A DNA stretch of 64,000 bases from an uncultured Poribacteria bacterium (GCA_951828515.1 OX639992.1:4876217-4940216), one strand, 5' to 3'; positions 8,156-17,585 are shown, numbered from the stretch's first letter. The notes: generated by a model from the sequence alone, not told the origin. Numbers and translations: made by a program.

Positions 8156-9757
8156 ATGAAAATTTCCCTTTTCCTGAGAGGTGCAATACTTACAGTATTC
8201 ATCTGCTGTTTCTCTGCTATCGCTCAAGATTCCACGCAATTCAGTCTGCCCGAGGGGGCAATAGCGCGACTCGGTAAGGGAACATTAGGCGAAATCCACT
8301 TTTCTCCCAACGGCAGACGGCTTGCTGTTTCCAGTTCTATCGGTATCTGGTTCTATGATTCGCAAACCGGTAAAGAATTAGGCTTGCTGACGTACACAGA
8401 TGGGCTCTCTCCCTTCGCGTTTGCGTATTCACCCGATGGAAACACCATCGCCAGTGCGAACACGAGCCAGATGATAGTGGTAACAGGGACAAGAGAGGCG
8501 AGACTTCCTTCAATCGCAGGCAATATAGTGCAACTGTGGGATGTCACCACTGGCGAAAAGAAAACCACACTCAGGCTACAGACACAGAGGGCGGCTTCTA
8601 TTGTATATTCACCCGATGGCAAAACCATTGCTACGGCGAGAAAGCGGGACAACACGGCATATTTGTGGGATGCCGCTACAGGAAAACCCAAAGGAACACT
8701 CGAAAGGACGGTAGGTAGAGGTAGCGTCCAGTCTTTTGTATATGCCCCCGATAGGAAAACAATCGCCACTGCTGGAGGCTGGAAAGACAACACCGTGCGA
8801 TTGCGCGATGCCGCCACGGGTGAAACCAGAGCCGTCCTCGCAGGATATATCCATATCAGCTCTGTTACATATTCACCTGATGGAAGGACGATCGCTACGA
8901 GTGCGGACTATCGCAGCGACGCACTGCAATTGTGGGATGCCAAGACAAGGAAACTCAAAACGACATATACCAAACATACGAAAGGCGACCTTTCTTCAAT
9001 GGTGTATTCACCCGATGGAAAGACAATCGCTGCTGTGAATTTGAGCGATAATACAGTTCGGTTGTGGCTTACAGAAACCGGTAAACACAAAGCCACATTC
9101 AAACATGCCAACATGGACCGTGGATACGATATATCCTCTGTCGCATATTCACCCGATGGCGATACAATCGCTGCCGTCGGTGGACACTATAAAAACCACA
9201 AAGGAACGGTGTACCTCTGGCACGTGCAGACAAGGAATCGTAAAATCATATATGAAGGATCCGATTACATATCTACCGTAGCGTATGCGCCAGACGGCAG
9301 AACGATCGCTACTGGAAGTTGGAACGGCAACATACAAGTCTGGCATACTGTAACGGGTGAGGCACTTAAAACAATACCCACAAAACACAAAGGTGGGGTC
9401 GAGTCATTAGCGTATTCGCCGGATGGGAAGACGATTGCCTCTGGTGGTGGATATCGCGATGACATCGTGCAACTCTGGGATGCGATAACAGGGGAACATA
9501 AAACCAGACTTAGGGGACACACGAAGACTGTCAGTTCTGTTGTATATTCACCTGACGGAAAGAGGATCGCTACCGGGAGTACCGATGGCACCGTCCGACT
9601 CTGGGACGCGATAACAGGGGAACATACAGCCACATTCACAGCACATACGGACATTGTTTCTGTCGTATATTCACCGGATGGGCAAACTTTAGCCACCAGA
9701 AGCACGGATGGCACGGTACTACTCTGGGAAGTCAAACCGACTTCGGAGGGTGAATAG
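8156..9757 (+). CDS. Exported WD40 beta-propeller protein
   Basis: A signal peptide (MKISLFLRGAILTVFICCFSAIAQ) is followed by about twelve WD40 blades over 500 residues, recognisable by repeated YSPDGKTIAT and (V/L)QLWD units. At DNA level the blades keep a recurring TATTCACCCGATGG phrase, pointing to internal duplication. WD40 propellers are binding scaffolds; no enzyme domain is attached. It may be translated with or after the binding lipoprotein 90 bp upstream. The partner is unknown. Confidence 0.85.
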   Translation: MKISLFLRGAILTVFICCFSAIAQDSTQFSLPEGAIARLGKGTLGEIHFSPNGRRLAVSSSIGIWFYDSQTGKELGLLTYTDGLSPFAFAYSPDGNTIASANTSQMIVVTGTREARLPSIAGNIVQLWDVTTGEKKTTLRLQTQRAASIVYSPDGKTIATARKRDNTAYLWDAATGKPKGTLERTVGRGSVQSFVYAPDRKTIATAGGWKDNTVRLRDAATGETRAVLAGYIHISSVTYSPDGRTIATSADYRSDALQLWDAKTRKLKTTYTKHTKGDLSSMVYSPDGKTIAAVNLSDNTVRLWLTETGKHKATFKHANMDRGYDISSVAYSPDGDTIAAVGGHYKNHKGTVYLWHVQTRNRKIIYEGSDYISTVAYAPDGRTIATGSWNGNIQVWHTVTGEALKTIPTKHKGGVESLAYSPDGKTIASGGGYRDDIVQLWDAITGEHKTRLRGHTKTVSSVVYSPDGKRIATGSTDGTVRLWDAITGEHTATFTAHTDIVSVVYSPDGQTLATRSTDGTVLLWEVKPTSEGE

Positions 9758-9771
9758 ACTAAGCCTTTTCT

Positions 9772-9957
9772 AATGAAGTTTAATAAAATATTTGGGTAAT
9801 TCTATGTTCCCCCAAACCCGGTAGGTGCGGTTTTGCGGCGTACTCGCCCCGGTGAATGCCACACGGAGAACCTTCATACCGTTGATTCATGCGATCTGCA
9901 TTCCTAACCGCACCGGGCATCGGTAAAAATTATCCGATTAAATTCTTAATCTTCATA
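9772..9957. mobile_element. MITE of the ATGAAG-TTAA family, copy 1
   Basis: The left end ATGAAGTTTAATAAAATATTT pairs with the right end TTAAATTCTTAATCTTCAT. Inside are halves of the GGTGCGGTT / AACCGCACC hairpin, split by about 90 bases. A shorter relative at 45497-45614 is nested in another MITE. No ORF. Confidence 0.6.
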
Positions 9958-9969
9958 CGAAAAACCTTT

Positions 9970-10045
9970 CAGCCGTCGGGAAGAACGTTTTGTTAAACGA
10001 GAACCTCTTACCGACCGCCGATAGCTGATAGCCGATAGCGATAAA
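9970..10045. repeat. Imperfect palindromic repeat before the dehydrogenase pair
   Basis: Contains the family core TTTTGTTAAACGAGAACCTC followed by CCGACCGCCGATAGC units; same family as at 59480 and 46482. Confidence 0.55.
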
Positions 10046-10061
10046 AAAACAGGAGACCGAT

Positions 10062-11066
10062 ATGAATAGACCGCCAGAAGCCTTCGTTCACGTAGACGAA
10101 GAACGACTGCTCAACTTCTCTACTGCTTGCTTTGAAAAAGCCGGCATCACACACGAACACGCCGCACTCATCAGCCGCTTGCTCGTCAACTCCGACCTGC
10201 GAGGTGTCCGCAGCCACGGCACCGCAACTGTCAACGGATATTGTGGGGGGTTCGAGAACGGAAGTTTTAATCCCAACCCCGATATCCGCGTCATTCATGA
10301 AACACCAACGGCTGTTGTGCTTGACGGAAACGGCACACTCGGCTATCTCCCGATGGTGCGCGCCACTGAACACGCCATTGCCAAAGCGAAAGAAGTCGGC
10401 ATCGGCATGGGATTGGTGCGTTATATTGGACACTACGGGTCTGCCGGACACTATGCACGAATCTGTAACGAAGCCGGTTGTATCGGTTTTTCGGTACAGG
10501 GGTATCAGAACCAAGGCAACGCTGGCAACCAAGATCCCAAACCGCAGCTCGGCTACTACGGCAACCCACCGATCTGTTTCGCTATTCCGTCTGGTGAGGA
10601 ACCACCGGTTGTGCTCGACGCCGCGACCTCTATTATGGCGGATTACCAACGCGGTCCCGATTTCGATGCGCTGCTTTCGGTCATTCCAGCCGCCTTCTTC
10701 AAGAGCGTTGGCTACACCGCCGTGGCGAGTTTGCTCGGTGGCGCACTCACAGGCTTCACTGAACCACCCCCCGAAGATACCGCAAAATGGGGTGGTGCGG
10801 GCATGGGAGGAATGGTGCTCGCTATAGACATCGAATCCGTTGTGCCATCCGATGTTTTCCACGCTGAAGTCGACCGGATGGTGCACGATGTGCGTGAGAC
10901 TTATGAACCGATGCCGGGGACAGACAGAGCACTCCTACCGGGTGCGATCGAAACAGAACGCACAGAACAACACCGCCGCGAAGGCATCCGTTACGGTGAG
11001 AGGGAACAGGGATCCGCACGTGGCGTCAGTGAACGCTTAGGCGTACCAGTGCCGTGGGACGAATAA
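10062..11066 (+). CDS. Ldh2/MDH2-family malate/L-lactate-type dehydrogenase, copy 1
   Basis: The 334-residue protein has the family layout: NSDLRGVRSHGT near residue 50 with the conserved RSHG, then GMGLVRYIGHYGSAGHYA and GNPPICFAIPSGEEPPVVLDAATSIMADY. This family is an NAD(P)-dependent fold distinct from classical LDH and oxidises 2-hydroxy acids such as malate, lactate, sulfolactate or ureidoglycolate. CAGGAGACCGAT precedes the ATG. A close paralogue starts 19 bp downstream. The exact hydroxy-acid substrate cannot be assigned. Confidence 0.85.
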   Translation: MNRPPEAFVHVDEERLLNFSTACFEKAGITHEHAALISRLLVNSDLRGVRSHGTATVNGYCGGFENGSFNPNPDIRVIHETPTAVVLDGNGTLGYLPMVRATEHAIAKAKEVGIGMGLVRYIGHYGSAGHYARICNEAGCIGFSVQGYQNQGNAGNQDPKPQLGYYGNPPICFAIPSGEEPPVVLDAATSIMADYQRGPDFDALLSVIPAAFFKSVGYTAVASLLGGALTGFTEPPPEDTAKWGGAGMGGMVLAIDIESVVPSDVFHAEVDRMVHDVRETYEPMPGTDRALLPGAIETERTEQHRREGIRYGEREQGSARGVSERLGVPVPWDE

Positions 11067-11085
11067 CCTTGCTCAGGAGGAAAAA

Positions 11086-12087
11086 ATGAATAGACCACCA
11101 GAAGATTTCGTCTTAGTAGATGAAGAACGACTTCTCAATTTCTCTACCGCATGCTTTGAAAAAGCCGGCGTTCCATACGAACACGCCGCACTCATCAGCC
11201 GCTTACTCGTTAACTCCGATCTGCGAGGTGTCCGTAGCCACGGTACACGGACCGTTAATAGGTATTGCGCAGGATTTGAAAACGGGAATCTCAATCCGAA
11301 CCCGAATATCCGCGTCATCCATGAAACACCGACGGCTGTCGTGCTTGATGGAAACGGCACACTCGGCTATCTCCCAATGGTGCGCGCCACCGAACACGCC
11401 ATCGCCAAAGCGAAAGAGGTCGGCATCGGGATGGGACTCGTCCGTTACATCGGACACTACGGGTCTGCCGGGCACTATGCCCGTATGTGTAACGAAGCCG
11501 GTTGCATCGGTTTCTCGGTCCAAGGATCCCGGAACCACGGGAATGCCGGAAACCAAGACCCCAAACCGCAACTCGGCTACTACGGTAACCCACCGATCTG
11601 TTTCGCTATCCCCTCCGGTGAGGAACCACCGGTCGTGCTCGATGCCGCGACCTGTATCATGGCGGATTACCAACGCGGTCCCGATTTCGATGCGTTACTT
11701 TCAGTCATTCCAGCCGCCTTCTTCAAGAGCATCGGTTATACCGCTATAGCACACCTCCTCGGTGGTGGACTCACAGGTTTCACCGAACCGCCACCCGAAG
11801 ACACCGCAAAATGGAAACCTCCACAGGGAGGTCTGGTACTCGCTATAGACATTGAATCCGTTGTGCCACCTGATGTTTTCCACGCTGAAGTTGACCGGAT
11901 GGTGCACGATGTACGTGAAACCTATGAGCCGATGCCGGGAACCGACAGAGCACTCTTACCGGGGGCAATTGAAACGGAACGCACAGAACTGCATCGTCGT
12001 GAAGGTATCCGTTACGGGGAAGCGGAACAGGAATCCGCGCGTGCGGTCAGTGAACGGTTGGGCGTGCCGCTGCCGTGGGACGATTAA
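11086..12087 (+). CDS. Ldh2/MDH2-family malate/L-lactate-type dehydrogenase, copy 2
   Basis: This 333-residue protein is nearly the same as the preceding one along its whole length, with the same RSHGT, GHYGSAGHYA and SGEEPPVVLDAAT motifs. Differences cluster at a few places, for example KPPQGGLVL here against GGAGMGGMVL in copy 1. The short 19-bp gap with CAGGAGG indicates one transcript, so this is a tandem duplication that may give two substrate ranges or a dosage effect. A truncated transposase begins directly after the stop codon. Confidence 0.85.
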   Translation: MNRPPEDFVLVDEERLLNFSTACFEKAGVPYEHAALISRLLVNSDLRGVRSHGTRTVNRYCAGFENGNLNPNPNIRVIHETPTAVVLDGNGTLGYLPMVRATEHAIAKAKEVGIGMGLVRYIGHYGSAGHYARMCNEAGCIGFSVQGSRNHGNAGNQDPKPQLGYYGNPPICFAIPSGEEPPVVLDAATCIMADYQRGPDFDALLSVIPAAFFKSIGYTAIAHLLGGGLTGFTEPPPEDTAKWKPPQGGLVLAIDIESVVPPDVFHAEVDRMVHDVRETYEPMPGTDRALLPGAIETERTELHRREGIRYGEAEQESARAVSERLGVPLPWDD

Positions 12088-12529
12088 TTTTCAACGCTAC
12101 CGAATAAACCACGACGCAAGTTTCTGGGGTTTCACGAGCTGCTGCTAAAACTTGCTCAACACGAGAAAGTTTTTCAACAGAATCGACATCAGGACTCCGC
12201 ACAGAGTCCCTGGCACGCTTAGAGCTGATACCTAACCGTGAAAGGATTTGATGAACACCTGAGACGCAGATATCCCTCAACCACGGCACAACCTGCCCCA
12301 AGGTGCGCAGCGTCCAACGCGTTTGCTGCGGATTGACGAGTCCCGGGGGTTGACCGAGCGCCCGTAAAACCTCCGACTCGGCTTCTTCAAGCGACTTCGG
12401 CGAAAAGGCTGGTTTCCGACCTCTGCCGGGTTTATTCGACAGCCCAGAGATGCCATGTTCGCGATACCGAAATACGACTTTAGAAATCGTCCCCGAATTC
12501 TTTCTCCATTGATAGGCTATAGATTTCAT
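12088..12529 (-). pseudogene. IS630-family transposase, N-terminal fragment
   Basis: The first about 145 residues look like the N-terminal helix-turn-helix region of IS630 transposases: VVFRYREHGISGLSNKPGRG, RWTLRTLGQVV and GVHQILSRLGISSKRAR. Similarity stops after ETPETCVVVY, where the DDE catalytic domain should begin, and the frame then runs antisense into the dehydrogenase gene. The catalytic domain is missing, so it is inactive. IS630 elements target TA, the dinucleotide flanking several MITEs here, so a full-length relative is a plausible source of transposase. Confidence 0.75.
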
Positions 12530-12718
12530 ATCCCTCCAACCCTATAAAATCCGGTAAGTTCTCTTCTTATCAACGCGATAAACGCCGTCAATAGTCACGC
12601 CCCTGACCGGTGTCCAGCCGCTGTAGCCAACAGCATAACGCTTTTTCAAACTTTTTCCCGTCGCAGTGGACCCCGTTTCCAAATTACCCGTCTGTTTTTG
12701 AAAAAAAAATCGCTGAAA

Positions 12719-12874
12719 TAGTAAAGCCCGAAAATACTTGCACACTCTCGAAAACACAAAACCCCACATTGCTGGCGAGGTGTTTTTGATAGGGGTTTTT
12801 GATAGGGTGTTTCCTCAATTTTCCCCCTAACCTCGCCGCATTATAGAGTGTAAACTTAATTATGGGTTTTACTA
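12719..12874. mobile_element. TAGTAAA-type MITE, 156 bp, in the leader region of LRR gene 1
   Basis: Ends TAGTAAAGCCC and GGGTTTTACTA are inverted repeats. The corresponding site in the duplicated locus (15290-15300, CTGAAATTCAT) is empty; comparison gives a 2-bp AA duplication at 12717-12718 and 12875-12876. The interior carries the GGCGAGG / CCTCGCC pair. A 132-bp relative is at 61010-61141. Confidence 0.8.
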
Positions 12875-12920
12875 AATTCATGGAATTATGCTTTCTTCGG
12901 ACAAATTATACAAATTTGAT

Positions 12921-12949
12921 TTGACTTCTATGTCGGATTAAAGTATAAT
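12921..12949 (+). promoter_or_regulatory. Promoter of LRR gene 1
   Basis: TTGACT (12921-12926) and TATAAT (12944-12949) are 17 bases apart. The same pair with the same spacing is kept in the paralogous locus at 15340-15368, which supports function. It implies a leader of about 285 bases. Confidence 0.75.
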
Positions 12950-13069
12950 TTCATCTTTATAAGTCAATAAAAATGGATTTTAGAATAATCATGAAAATAA
13001 ACCTAATAGGACACTTATATTTTTGCTTAGACAGAGCCCTTGCCACGTCTGCTATATTTCACAAGAAAA

Positions 13070-13108
13070 TTTGTGTGAGAGACACGTTTGAGTGTCTCTG
13101 TTCACAAA
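13070..13108 (+). promoter_or_regulatory. Hairpin in the long 5' leader of LRR gene 1
   Basis: An 8-bp perfect stem (AGAGACAC at 13078-13085 with GTGTCTCT at 13092-13099) is enclosed by a second pairing, TTTGTG with CACAAA. The outer stem is kept in the paralogue (15616-15655) while the inner stem is partly lost. It may affect stability or translation of the leader. Confidence 0.45.
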
Positions 13109-13240
13109 CCGACATCTTATGTTGAAACATCATCTCCACTGTTGTCCGCCTTTTCAGATGAGGCTCACGGAATCAAATATAGGTTGGGTTGAACCACAAT
13201 CGAAGCCCAACGTTACCCTAAAATGGAAGGAACTGGAACT

Positions 13241-14815
13241 ATGAAACGGTTTTCCACACTTTTATCTATTTTCTTTGCTGCGATCGTATTCAGTCCTGTT
13301 GGATATTCGCAAGTTGCGACGGTCTGTGATCGCACGACGGAAGTCCGCAATGCGATCGTTGCCGCCTTACCAAACGTAAACAATTGCGCCAATGTAACCG
13401 CGGCAGACCTCGCGACAATTACGTCGATTGACATTCAATGGAAGAAAATCACCGCCCTAAAAGAGGGAGACTTCAACGGTCTCACCGCCTTGGAGGAACT
13501 CGACCTGTCTTCTAATGGTTTGAGTAGTTTACCGTCAGGTATTTTTGATGAACTCACGGCTCTGAAGATTCTCTACCTGGACTTCAACTATTTAGGTTCT
13601 TTGCCGTCAGGTGTTTTTGATGAACTCACCGCCTTGACGCATCTCCGCCTGGACGACAACGATTTGAGTTCTTTGCCGTCGGGTATTTTTGATAAAAACA
13701 CCGCCTTGACGACGCTCGACCTGGGGATCAACGATTTGAGTTCTTTGCCGTCGGGTATTTTTGATAAAAACACCGCCTTGACGGGGCTCTACCTGGACCA
13801 GAACGATTTAGGTTCTTTGCCGTCGGATATTTTTGATAAAAACACCGCCTTGACGGAGCTCAGATTGCAGTCTAATGATTTGAGTAGTTTGCCGTCGGGT
13901 ATTTTTGACAACCTCACCGCTTTAACAATACTCAACTTGTCCAGCAACGATTTGAGTTCTTTGCCATCGAGTATTTTTGATAAAAACACCGCCTTGACGA
14001 AGTTCTACCTGGACAAGAACGACTTGATTAGTTTACCGTCGGGTATTTTCGAGGGTCTCACCGCCCTGACGAATCTCCAACTGAACTTTAACAAGTTGAT
14101 TAGTTTACCGTCGGGTATTTTCGAGGGTCTCACCGCCTTGGAGATGCTCCGGCTGTCTGGCAATACTGTTTGGCCGTTACCACTAACGGTGTCCCTTAAA
14201 CGGATTGAGGAAGGTCAGTTCAGGGCAACAGTACATACGGGTGCGCCGCCTTCTATGACAGTGAGGGTCAGAGTTGTCAACGGGAGCATTGATGGTGGAA
14301 GCAATAGCATCACGATACCCGTTGGCAAGATCGAAAGCGAGACCTTCACTGTGACACGCACGACCGGCACGACGGATGCCGTCGTGGTAAAAATCGCAAC
14401 GGTACCGGAGGTTCCTCTTTGGAGAGGGTATGAATACGTCAAATCCACGGATTTACCGCTGACGGTCATAGATGCGTTGGGAAATGCGGCACCGAGAAGG
14501 ATCCCTGTCGACGCAGTACCCAGCGAAACGGCGCTTTCGGCGAACTATCCCAACCCATTCAACCCAGAGACGTGGATCCCCTATCAGTTATCAAATACGA
14601 GCGATGTCAAGATTACGATATATGATATGCGTGGCAGCGTCGTGCGCCGGCTGGAACTCGGACATCAGCGCGAAGGCTACTACACGAGTCGTAGCCGTGC
14701 GGCGTATTGGGATGGTCGCAACAATGTCGGTGAACGCGTTGCGAGTGGCATATATTTCTACCAGTTGGAGGCAGACACTATGTCCCTCCTGCGCAAAATG
14801 GTCATCTTGCAGTAG
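13241..14815 (+). CDS. Secreted leucine-rich-repeat protein, paralogue 1
   Basis: The start is the ATG at 13241, with GGAAGGA upstream and a signal peptide right after it (MKRFSTLLSIFFAAIVFSPV). About ten 24-residue LRRs of the form FD-LTAL--L-L--N-LSSLPSGI follow (residues about 80-320), then a beta-sandwich region and a C-terminal FlgD-like/sorting domain starting NYPNPFNPETWIPYQL and ending SLLRKMVILQ. LRR solenoids bind proteins, so a role in adhesion or host recognition is a fair inference. A 557-residue paralogue follows at 15788 with its own copy of the control region. Confidence 0.88.
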   Translation: MKRFSTLLSIFFAAIVFSPVGYSQVATVCDRTTEVRNAIVAALPNVNNCANVTAADLATITSIDIQWKKITALKEGDFNGLTALEELDLSSNGLSSLPSGIFDELTALKILYLDFNYLGSLPSGVFDELTALTHLRLDDNDLSSLPSGIFDKNTALTTLDLGINDLSSLPSGIFDKNTALTGLYLDQNDLGSLPSDIFDKNTALTELRLQSNDLSSLPSGIFDNLTALTILNLSSNDLSSLPSSIFDKNTALTKFYLDKNDLISLPSGIFEGLTALTNLQLNFNKLISLPSGIFEGLTALEMLRLSGNTVWPLPLTVSLKRIEEGQFRATVHTGAPPSMTVRVRVVNGSIDGGSNSITIPVGKIESETFTVTRTTGTTDAVVVKIATVPEVPLWRGYEYVKSTDLPLTVIDALGNAAPRRIPVDAVPSETALSANYPNPFNPETWIPYQLSNTSDVKITIYDMRGSVVRRLELGHQREGYYTSRSRAAYWDGRNNVGERVASGIYFYQLEADTMSLLRKMVILQ

Positions 14816-14839
14816 ACTCCATCCGTATCAAACCGACAG

Positions 14840-14873
14840 GTGTCACAGTTATGCCATCGTGTAACTGTGACAC
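14840..14873 (+). terminator. Hairpin after LRR gene 1
   Basis: GTGTCACAGTTA (14840-14851) pairs with TAACTGTGACAC (14862-14873), a 12-bp stem soon after the stop codon. It lacks a strong U-tract but is conserved after the paralogue at 17586-17619, consistent with a terminator or 3'-end stabiliser. Confidence 0.6.
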
Positions 14874-15002
14874 TCCCTTAAGACTAATACCATTTCTAAA
14901 AGTTTATATCGCATTAACCGCACCCTTCATCCGGACCCCGGTAGGTGCGGTTTCCTAACCGCACCCTTCACCGATTCCGTCAACCCACCCACATTGCACA
15001 CG

Positions 15003-15110
15003 TCAAGTCGGGCAAAGTTCGTGATACCGCACGCCAGATACGGGAGAAACTGCCACTGACTGGAGAATTCCTCCCCAAACAGGATACGGTTTGATGTCAG
15101 TAATTTTCAT
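15003..15110 (-). pseudogene. Start fragment of an enolase-superfamily-like gene
   Basis: On the minus strand an AGGAGAG site precedes an ATG at 15110. The first about 14 codons read MKITDIKPYPVWGG, like the start of mandelate racemase/muconate cycloisomerase-type enzymes; similarity then ends and a stop follows at 15003. It is probably a relic left by rearrangement during the LRR duplication. The rest of 14874-15339 holds a GGTGCGGTT hairpin repeat and duplicated leader sequence. Confidence 0.35.
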
Positions 15111-15339
15111 GATGCCTCTCTCCTACGCGGACTTCGTACTGGATTTCTAACCCTTATACCAAATTGCTTGGCGTATGTCAATTCGTTTTCGTGTGCTGTT
15201 GGCGCGTTTATGGTGGATTAATGCTGCGAACCATAAGCGTCACAGTGGACCCCGTTTTCAAATTACCCCTCTGTTTTTGAAAAAAATCCCTGAAATTCAT
15301 GGAATTGTGCCTTTTTCGGGCAAGTTATACAGATTTAAT

Positions 15340-15368
15340 TTGACTTGTATGTCGGATTAAAGTATAAT
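15340..15368 (+). promoter_or_regulatory. Promoter of LRR gene 2
   Basis: TTGACT (15340-15345), 17-base spacer, TATAAT (15363-15368); same arrangement as at 12921-12949. The leader is about 415 bases because a 122-bp MITE with its 5-bp duplication has entered it. Confidence 0.75.
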
Positions 15369-15486
15369 TGAGTCTTATTAGGTCTATAAAAATAGATTTT
15401 AGAATAATTCGTAAAATAGACCTATAAGGACACTTATATTTTTTCAGAGACGGAGATCTTGCCACGTCTGCTATATTTCACAAGAA

Positions 15487-15608
15487 TAGGACTTACGCAG
15501 TTCCTCTTAAAGTCCCCCTGATAAGGGGGATTTAGGGGGTTAAATCACTGAAATAACGCTTCTTTGGGTGAAATCTATCGCTTTTTTATCCAATTTGCGT
15601 AAGTCCTA
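15487..15608. mobile_element. 122-bp MITE, copy 2 (5-bp target duplication AAGAA)
   Basis: TAGGACTTACGCA and TGCGTAAGTCCTA ends, flanked by AAGAA at 15482-15486 and 15609-15613. The paralogous locus at about 13062-13074 (CACAAGAAAATTTG) is the empty site and differs by a single base from the reconstructed target. It lies inside the leader of LRR gene 2. Confidence 0.9.
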
Positions 15609-15787
15609 AAGAAGATTTGTGTGTCGAGACACGTTTGAGTATCCCTGTTCACAAACCGACATCTTATGTTGAAACATCATCTCCACTGTTGTCCGCCTTT
15701 TCAGATGAGGCTGACGGAATCAAATATAGGTTGGGTTGAACCACAATCGAAGCCCAACGTTACCCTAAAATGGAAGGAACTGAAACT

Positions 15788-17461
15788 ATGAAACCGCTTT
15801 CCACACTTTTATGTATTCTCTGCGCTGCGATTGTATTCAGTCCTGTTGGATATTCACAACTTGCGGTTGAGCCGGACTTGGATTTCCCGGTCTGTGATCG
15901 CACGACGGAAGTCGGTAATGCGATCGTTGCCGCCTTACCAAACGTAAGCAAGTGCGCCGATGTAACTGCGGCAGACCTCGCGACAATTAGGTTCATTGCT
16001 GCTGACTTGCGGCGGAAAAACATTACCGCCCTAAAAGAGGGCGACTTTGACGGGCTCACGGCCTTGGAGATACTCGACCTGTCTTATAACAGTTTGATTA
16101 GTTTACCGGAGGGTATTTTTGATGACCTCACCGCCTTGGGGGTACTCTACCTGGACCACAGCGGTTTGGATTCTCTGTCATCGGGTGTTTTTGAGGAGCT
16201 TACCGTCTTGGATGAGCTCCACCTGGGCGACAACAATTTGAGTTCTTTGCCGTCGGATATTTTTGAGGATCTCACCGCCTTGAAGATACTTCACCTGGGC
16301 AGCAACGATTTGAGTAGTTTACCGGCGGATATTTTTGATAAAAACATTGCCCTGACGGAGCTCCAGCTGAGGGCCAACGATTTAATTAGTTTACCGGAGG
16401 ATATTTTTGATGAGCTCACCGCTCTGACGGAGCTCGACCTGCAGAACAACGATTTGAGTAGCTTACCTAAGGATGTTTTTGATAAAAACACTGCCCTGAC
16501 AAAGCTCCGCTTGCAGTTTAATGATTTGAGTAGCTTACCGGAGGGTATTTTTGAGGGGCTCACCGCCTTGACGGAGCTCTACCTGAACAGCAATGATTTG
16601 AGTAGCTTACCGGAAAGTGTTTTTGATGACCTCACCGCCTTGACGGATCTCAACTTGAACAGTAACGATTTGAGTAGTTTACCGTCGGGTATTTTTGATA
16701 AGCTCACTGCCTTGACGGATCTCAACTTGAACAGTAACGATTTGAGTAGTTTACCGTCGGGTATTTTTGAGGGTCTCACCGCCCTGGAGAAGCTCTACCT
16801 GGGCCGCAATACTGTTGACCCGCTATCGCTGACGGTGTCACTAAAACAGATTGAGGCAGGTCAGTTCAAGGCAACAGTACCTACCGGTGCACCGCCTTCT
16901 ATGACAGTGACGGTCAGCGTTGTCAACGGGAGCATCGATGGTGGAAGCAATAGCATCACGATACCCGTTGGCACGGTCGAAAGCGAGACCTTCACTGTGA
17001 CACGCACGGCTGGCACGACGGATGCCGTCTCGGTCGATATCGAAACGGTACCGCAGGTCTCTCATTATTTGGCAGGGTATGCATTCGTCAAATCCACGGA
17101 TTTACCGCTCGCGGTCATAGATGCGGTAAAGGGAGCACCGAGAAGGATCCCTGTCGACGCAGTCCCCAGCGAAACGGCGCTTTCGGCGAACTATCCCAAC
17201 CCTTTCAACCCAGAGACGTGGATCCCCTATCAGTTATCAAATACGAGTGATGTCAAGATTACGATCTATGATGTGCGGGGTCGGGTCGTTCGAGCGTTGG
17301 ATCTCGGTCATCAACGTGCGGGTTACTACACGCGTCGGAGTCGTGCGGCGTATTGGGACGGCAGAAATTATACCGGTGAACGTGTTGCGAGTGGCATATA
17401 TTTCTACCAACTGCAGGCGGAGAATATGTCCTTTCTACGCAAAATGGTCATCTTGAAGTAG
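15788..17461 (+). CDS. Secreted leucine-rich-repeat protein, paralogue 2
   Basis: Same architecture as paralogue 1: signal peptide from the ATG at 15788, about eleven 24-residue LRRs (one more than paralogue 1), a shared sandwich region (PSMTV-V-VVNGSIDGGSNSI) and the NYPNPFNPETWIPYQL C-terminal domain ending SFLRKMVILK. The framework residues of the repeats are kept while the residues between the leucines differ strongly from paralogue 1. Promoter, leader and downstream hairpin are duplicated with the gene. The likely site is the cell surface or outside; the ligand is unknown. Confidence 0.88.
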   Translation: MKPLSTLLCILCAAIVFSPVGYSQLAVEPDLDFPVCDRTTEVGNAIVAALPNVSKCADVTAADLATIRFIAADLRRKNITALKEGDFDGLTALEILDLSYNSLISLPEGIFDDLTALGVLYLDHSGLDSLSSGVFEELTVLDELHLGDNNLSSLPSDIFEDLTALKILHLGSNDLSSLPADIFDKNIALTELQLRANDLISLPEDIFDELTALTELDLQNNDLSSLPKDVFDKNTALTKLRLQFNDLSSLPEGIFEGLTALTELYLNSNDLSSLPESVFDDLTALTDLNLNSNDLSSLPSGIFDKLTALTDLNLNSNDLSSLPSGIFEGLTALEKLYLGRNTVDPLSLTVSLKQIEAGQFKATVPTGAPPSMTVTVSVVNGSIDGGSNSITIPVGTVESETFTVTRTAGTTDAVSVDIETVPQVSHYLAGYAFVKSTDLPLAVIDAVKGAPRRIPVDAVPSETALSANYPNPFNPETWIPYQLSNTSDVKITIYDVRGRVVRALDLGHQRAGYYTRRSRAAYWDGRNYTGERVASGIYFYQLQAENMSFLRKMVILK

Positions 17462-17585
17462 ACTCTATCCGTTAGGACTGACGCAGCCCGTATGCTGGCG
17501 AGGTTTGAAACCTCGCCAGTGGTGGGCGGGCCAAACACGACGGCTCGTCATTGTAAAGTAGGGTCAATCCGTATAAAACTTACAA

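Noticed and set aside
15003-15110. Small functional peptide gene
   Set aside because: Only the first 14 codons resemble a known protein start and the rest is unrelated, so it is reported as a fragment.
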